DNA from: Acinetobacter sp.
GTDB lineage: Bacteria; Pseudomonadota; Gammaproteobacteria; Pseudomonadales; Moraxellaceae
Assembly: GCA_030152675.1 (NCBI GenBank)
Contig: JASLIY010000050.1
Location: forward strand, 1-9,554
Direction of reading: 5' to 3'
DNA: 9,554 nt
The first letter of the stretch is position 1. The number at the start of each line of letters is the position of its first letter. This document shows positions 6,273-9,554 of this stretch, in pieces. A model generated the notes under the pieces. It was given only the letters and a program-made list of their open reading frames with translations, was not told where the DNA came from and ran no database searches. Both the position numbers and the translations under genes were made by a program.

Positions 6273-6297
6273 AAATTTTTATTCAGCTAATTAAGTA

Positions 6298-7644
6298 TTA
6301 AGTCGGTAGGACTAAAATTTGCGATGCAATAAAGAGATAAACCAAAACACCCGTGGCATCACAAATCGAGGTGACTAACGGCGCTGATGCACTCGCAGGG
6401 TCCATGCCTAATCGATTCAATATAAACGGTAAACTCATCCCAATCAAACAACCCATCATCACGATTCCGAGCATACTCAAGGCCAAGACCAGTGATACCA
6501 ACTCATCACCGCGATAATACCCCAACAAGGATACGGCAATGGCCATGGTTCCACCCAGGCATGCTGCCACCAATGCCTCTCGACCGAGTAAATAAAACCA
6601 GTCTTTAAAGTGTACATCGCCTGTTGCCAAAGCACGCACCATCAAGGTTGCAGACTGTGATCCAGCATTACCACCACTGCCCACCAACAACGGTAAAAAG
6701 AATACTAGGACGATATTGGCAGCAATAATATCTTCAAAGTGTGCGATCCCAATCCCAGATAACAAGCTACCAAAGACGAGAAATACCAGCCAGAACACGC
6801 GCTTACGGTACAGCACCATGATCGGAGCTGATTTGAGGCTAATTTTTGAATCTGCAGCAACCGCACCCGATTTTAGAAAGTCTTCAGTTGCCTCGTCGCT
6901 GGCGACGTCCATGGCATCATCATGTGTGACGATTCCGACCATTTCCCCAGTATCAGAAACGATCGGCAAGGCCAAGAGATCGTATCGTGCGATGGTCTTT
7001 GCCACATCTTGCTGATCACTATTGACTTCCGCAGAAATCACATCTTTGGTCATGATGTTTTCGATCTGTTCGTGCTCATGCGCCAAGATCAATTCTTTGA
7101 GTGAGACCACCCCGAGTAATTTACGTGATTCATCTAGGACATAGGCAATATAAATCGTTTCAGTATCAGGCGCTTCTTGACGTAGGGTACGAATTGCATC
7201 ATTCACCGTCATATATGGTTTAAGCGTGGCGTACTCTGAACTCATGATGGCGCCCGCTGTACCTTCAACATAGGCAGCGAGTTGGCGGATGTCTTCGCGT
7301 TCAGCTTGTGCCAGTGCTGGCAATAACGCGTTTTGTTGCTGTTGGTCTAAGTGCTTAAATAAGTCAACACGTTTATCCGAAGGCATTTCACCAATGATTT
7401 GCGCTAACGTTGCACGTGGCAACACTTCTGCAAAACGGGCTTGCTGCTCCGCATTGAGATATGAAAATACATAAGCGCGTTCAGGCAATTGTAATAATAA
7501 AATTTTGCCATTTTCGAGAGGAAGTTGCGTCAGTATATCCGCCAGATCTGGCGCTTGGAAAGTTTCTACCGCTTCTAGAGCACGTTGAACATGACCATTT
7601 TCAAGTGAATCATTAAGTAAAAATATAAAGTTATTATAGCGCAT
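6298..7644 (-). CDS. mgtE: Magnesium transporter MgtE
   Basis: MgtE is a homodimeric inner-membrane Mg2+ channel gated by its cytoplasmic domains, which close the pore when internal Mg2+ is high (established for T. thermophilus). The protein is 448 aa from the preferred ATG at 7644, which has AGGG seven bases upstream. An upstream in-frame ATG at 7677 would add 11 residues but has no ribosome-binding site. Residues about 15-125 form the helical N domain. Two CBS domains follow (about 130-190 and 195-250, the second with NIMTKDVISAE and ALPIVSDTGEMVGIVT), then a connecting plug helix. Five transmembrane segments run from about 280 to the end. Signature motifs are PLLVGSGGNAGSQSATLMVRALATG (318-342) and PASASAPLVTSICDATGVLVYL (416-437); Asp429 aligns with the selectivity aspartate of the pore. 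It is probably in an operon with the downstream DUF4112 gene. Confidence 0.95.
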   Translation of the reverse strand: MRYNNFIFLLNDSLENGHVQRALEAVETFQAPDLADILTQLPLENGKILLLQLPERAYVFSYLNAEQQARFAEVLPRATLAQIIGEMPSDKRVDLFKHLDQQQQNALLPALAQAEREDIRQLAAYVEGTAGAIMSSEYATLKPYMTVNDAIRTLRQEAPDTETIYIAYVLDESRKLLGVVSLKELILAHEHEQIENIMTKDVISAEVNSDQQDVAKTIARYDLLALPIVSDTGEMVGIVTHDDAMDVASDEATEDFLKSGAVAADSKISLKSAPIMVLYRKRVFWLVFLVFGSLLSGIGIAHFEDIIAANIVLVFFLPLLVGSGGNAGSQSATLMVRALATGDVHFKDWFYLLGREALVAACLGGTMAIAVSLLGYYRGDELVSLVLALSMLGIVMMGCLIGMSLPFILNRLGMDPASASAPLVTSICDATGVLVYLFIASQILVLPT

Positions 7645-7741
7645 ACTGACACCCTGATACCGATTCCACGCCGGCACCGAATGCAGTGACAGTAGTGGAA
7701 TTTAGCCTGCTCTGACGATGCTGCTTTCGCATTTCCGCCAT
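7634..7741 (-). other. Leader of mgtE with a 35-codon overlapping reading frame and an inverted repeat
   Basis: Before the mgtE ATG the minus strand carries an uninterrupted 35-codon frame. It starts at 7741, reads MAEMRKQHRQSRLNSTTVTA onward, and ends in TAA at 7636-7634, overlapping the mgtE start by 11 bases in another frame. No Shine-Dalgarno sequence precedes it, and a frame of this length is common by chance. The same leader has a perfect 7-bp inverted repeat, ATTCCAC with GTGGAAT (7663-7669 and 7695-7701), enclosing 25 bases. I do not recognise the M-box riboswitch consensus. No convincing sigma-70 promoter was found between here and the RND gene. Confidence 0.3.
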
Positions 7742-7865
7742 TTAGAAAAAGTTGGAATAGTTTTAGCTAAATTACAACTATGACTGTCCATTATGGATAT
7801 TGCATCTCAATCAAACCGTTTATACGGCGGGCACATACTACAAAAAAAACGCAAATTTCTCAAGA

Positions 7866-7890
7866 GCAAGCCAACCCCACATTGGCTTGC
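7866..7890 (-). terminator. Hairpin downstream of the RND gene, probable terminator
   Basis: GCAAGCCAA (7866-7874) pairs with TTGGCTTGC (7882-7890), a perfect 9-bp stem with a 7-base loop. It begins 41 bases past the RND stop codon. On the minus strand the T-rich run (7849-7842) comes only after a 16-base gap, so the tail is not canonical. The position suggests it ends the RND transcript before mgtE. Apart from it and the mgtE leader, I see nothing clear in 7742-7931. Confidence 0.5.
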
Positions 7891-7931
7891 ATGTTAGTGT
7901 TTTTGTAACCCAAATTAAGTTGTTTCTACTG

Positions 7932-9554
7932 TTACTCTGTTTTCAGCTTGAGTGGAAAGATCACTCGAATCGCCACATACATGAACGGAATAAACACCAG
8001 CACCAAGACTGTGCCAAAGACAACGCCACCAAATACACTGACTCCAATTTCTTGGCGGCTTGCAGCACCAGCGCCAGAGGCAAAAACCAGCGGTACAATC
8101 CCAGCACCAAACGCCAGAGAAGTCATTAAAATTGGTCTTAATCGCAGTGCAGCACCTTTAAATGCCGCCGCTGCAATCGATGCACCTTTCTCTTGGGCCA
8201 GTGCAGCGAACTCAACGATCAGGATCGCATTTTTACATGACAAACCGATGGTGGTCAGCAATGCGATCTGAAAATAAATATCATTGGGGAACTGAGCAAA
8301 ATAACTAAACACGATATTCCCGCCTACACCCAATGGAATTGCGCTCATCACCGCAGTCGGTATGGTCCAGCTCTCATATAACGCTGCTAGACACAAGAAG
8401 ATAAAACCAATGGACACCAAATACAGCCATAGCGCCTGCTGACTAGATTTTTGCTCTTGAAAAGACAAGCCACTCCACGAGACATCTACACCATGATGTT
8501 GAGCAACCAAGTGTTGAATATCTTGCATCGCCTGACCTGAACTGACGTTTTTGGCACTGCTGGCTTCCATTTGAAAGGCGCGATACCCTTGGAAGCGATT
8601 GACGACATCCGGGCCGCCCTCCCAACTCACTGTGGAAAAGTTACTAAATGGAATCATTTGATTGCTTTGATTACGTACTGACCATGCTGCCAAATCTTCA
8701 GGCTTAGATCGAAATGCCGCATCCCCCTGCATAATCACGCGCTTAATCCGTCCCCGATCAATAAAATCATTGATATAGGAACCGCCCCACGCAGCTGATA
8801 AGGTACTGTTAATCGCAGTTTGATTCAAATCATTGGCCATCGCCAGTTTCTGATCGATATTAACTTTAAGCTTTGGCTTATCTGGCGTAGTTCGTTTATC
8901 CAATTTTTCAAAGCTTGAATACTGCTTAGCTTCATTCTGCATCAGGCTAAACTGCTGCTCTAAAAACTGTCGCCCCTGACCATTGATATCTTGCAACCAA
9001 AATTCCAAGCTATCGGTATCACCTAAGCCACTGACCGAGGATGGCATACTGACAAAGATTTGCGCATTTTTATTTTTTCGAAAATGCGCCTCTGCCCGTT
9101 CTCGGATCGCTTGCGCTGAGTTTTCTGCACCAGGACGATCATCCCAATGCTTGAGGGCAATAAACCCTGTACCCAGATTCTGCGCAGTTGCAGAAAAGTT
9201 ACGGCCATAACGCATCAGCACCAAATCAATATTTTGTTTTTCTTGTTCAAGGAAATAACGTCGAATATCTTCTCCCACCTCGATACTATTGGCCATCGGT
9301 GCACCATCAACCAAACGGAATTGCACACTTAAAATCCCCTGATCTTCACTCGGAATAAAACTGGTGGGTAAAGCCCGATAAATCAATGCAAATGCACAGA
9401 CCACCCCCACAAAAAGCACGGAGATAATCGACTTATAGCGCAGGGTTGCGCTAATGATGCGCAAATAATAGCGCCGTACATTTCCCAATTGGCGATTAAA
9501 CCAGAGCGCCCATGTCGCTGATTGTGGTGCAGGTTTTAAGATTAATGCACACAG
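7932..9554 (-). CDS. RND multidrug efflux transporter permease, C-terminal half (5' end outside the window)
   Basis: This is the last 540 residues of an inner-membrane RND pump of the HAE1/AcrB type, which exports drugs by proton exchange as part of a tripartite complex. The frame stays open to the right edge (LCALILKPAPQ at the first visible codons), so the gene continues beyond 9554; the family is usually about 1,030-1,050 aa. The visible part holds the helix at about residues 40-60, then ALPTSFIPSEDQG, the second periplasmic porter and docking domain (about 75-370), and the last transmembrane helices. Family motifs include AALYESW (390-396), IGLSCKNAILIVEFA (436-450, with the conserved proton-relay lysine at 441) and LRLRPILMTSLAF. 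It resembles but does not match remembered AdeB, so no symbol is given. A hairpin follows the stop, and no outer-membrane channel gene follows directly. Confidence 0.92.
   Translation of the reverse strand: MCALILKPAPQSATWALWFNRQLGNVRRYYLRIISATLRYKSIISVLFVGVVCAFALIYRALPTSFIPSEDQGILSVQFRLVDGAPMANSIEVGEDIRRYFLEQEKQNIDLVLMRYGRNFSATAQNLGTGFIALKHWDDRPGAENSAQAIRERAEAHFRKNKNAQIFVSMPSSVSGLGDTDSLEFWLQDINGQGRQFLEQQFSLMQNEAKQYSSFEKLDKRTTPDKPKLKVNIDQKLAMANDLNQTAINSTLSAAWGGSYINDFIDRGRIKRVIMQGDAAFRSKPEDLAAWSVRNQSNQMIPFSNFSTVSWEGGPDVVNRFQGYRAFQMEASSAKNVSSGQAMQDIQHLVAQHHGVDVSWSGLSFQEQKSSQQALWLYLVSIGFIFLCLAALYESWTIPTAVMSAIPLGVGGNIVFSYFAQFPNDIYFQIALLTTIGLSCKNAILIVEFAALAQEKGASIAAAAFKGAALRLRPILMTSLAFGAGIVPLVFASGAGAASRQEIGVSVFGGVVFGTVLVLVFIPFMYVAIRVIFPLKLKTE

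Noticed and set aside
7645..7931. M-box (ykoK) magnesium riboswitch upstream of mgtE
   Set aside because: I could not see the conserved M-box segments; only a 7-bp inverted repeat and short local pairings were found.
7948..8271. Plus-strand open frame of 107 codons opposite the RND gene
   Set aside because: It lies wholly within a confidently assigned RND gene on the other strand and has no family resemblance.
7932..9488. A complete 518-residue RND protein beginning at 9488
   Set aside because: The codon at 9488-9486 is TTG, and the same frame stays open to the window edge with RND-like sequence, so this is an internal codon of a longer gene.

Overview
The window looks like ordinary chromosomal sequence from a gammaproteobacterium of the Moraxellaceae, most likely Acinetobacter. 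The DNA is AT-rich, intergenic regions are short, and the TtcA, HtpX and MgtE proteins read as complete members of their families. The genus is inferred from remembered similarity, mainly of TtcA; no database search was run. There are no insertion sequences, phage genes, tRNA or rRNA genes, or CRISPR arrays.

Layout from left to right. Positions 1-33 (-) hold the first 11 codons of a probable greB. A roughly 350-base divergent promoter region follows, then a short MltF-like lytic transglycosylase (390-1502, +). A strong bidirectional terminator (1510-1543) separates it from two minus-strand genes, an SCP2-type lipid-binding protein (1585-1968) and ttcA, the tRNA 2-thiocytidine synthase (2180-3088). 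The 3089-3572 intergenic stretch holds a tight cluster of DnaA-box-like 9-mers, a TTGACA promoter element and two hairpins. A second lytic transglycosylase, with DUF4124 and SLT domains (3573-4430, +), comes next. It is followed by htpX (4591-5496, +), which has a plausible heat-shock (sigma-32-like) promoter and a strong terminator. On the minus strand, a DUF4112 membrane protein (5685-6272) lies 25 bases downstream of the magnesium transporter gene mgtE (6298-7644), which has a long leader. The right end is the C-terminal half of an RND multidrug-efflux permease (7932 to beyond 9554, -).

Functionally, much of the window concerns the cell envelope: two murein lytic transglycosylases, an inner-membrane quality-control protease, a Mg2+ channel, an RND pump and a DUF4112 membrane protein. 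The exceptions are tRNA thiolation (ttcA), transcript-cleavage rescue (greB) and the SCP2 protein. Most neighbours are separate transcription units; only mgtE-DUF4112 looks like an operon.

No undescribed multi-gene system was seen. The best leads are regulatory or architectural: the DnaA-box cluster upstream of the second transglycosylase gene, the compacted substrate-binding domain and RR-containing signal peptide of the MltF-like protein, the sigma-32-type htpX promoter, and the mgtE leader with an overlapping small reading frame.
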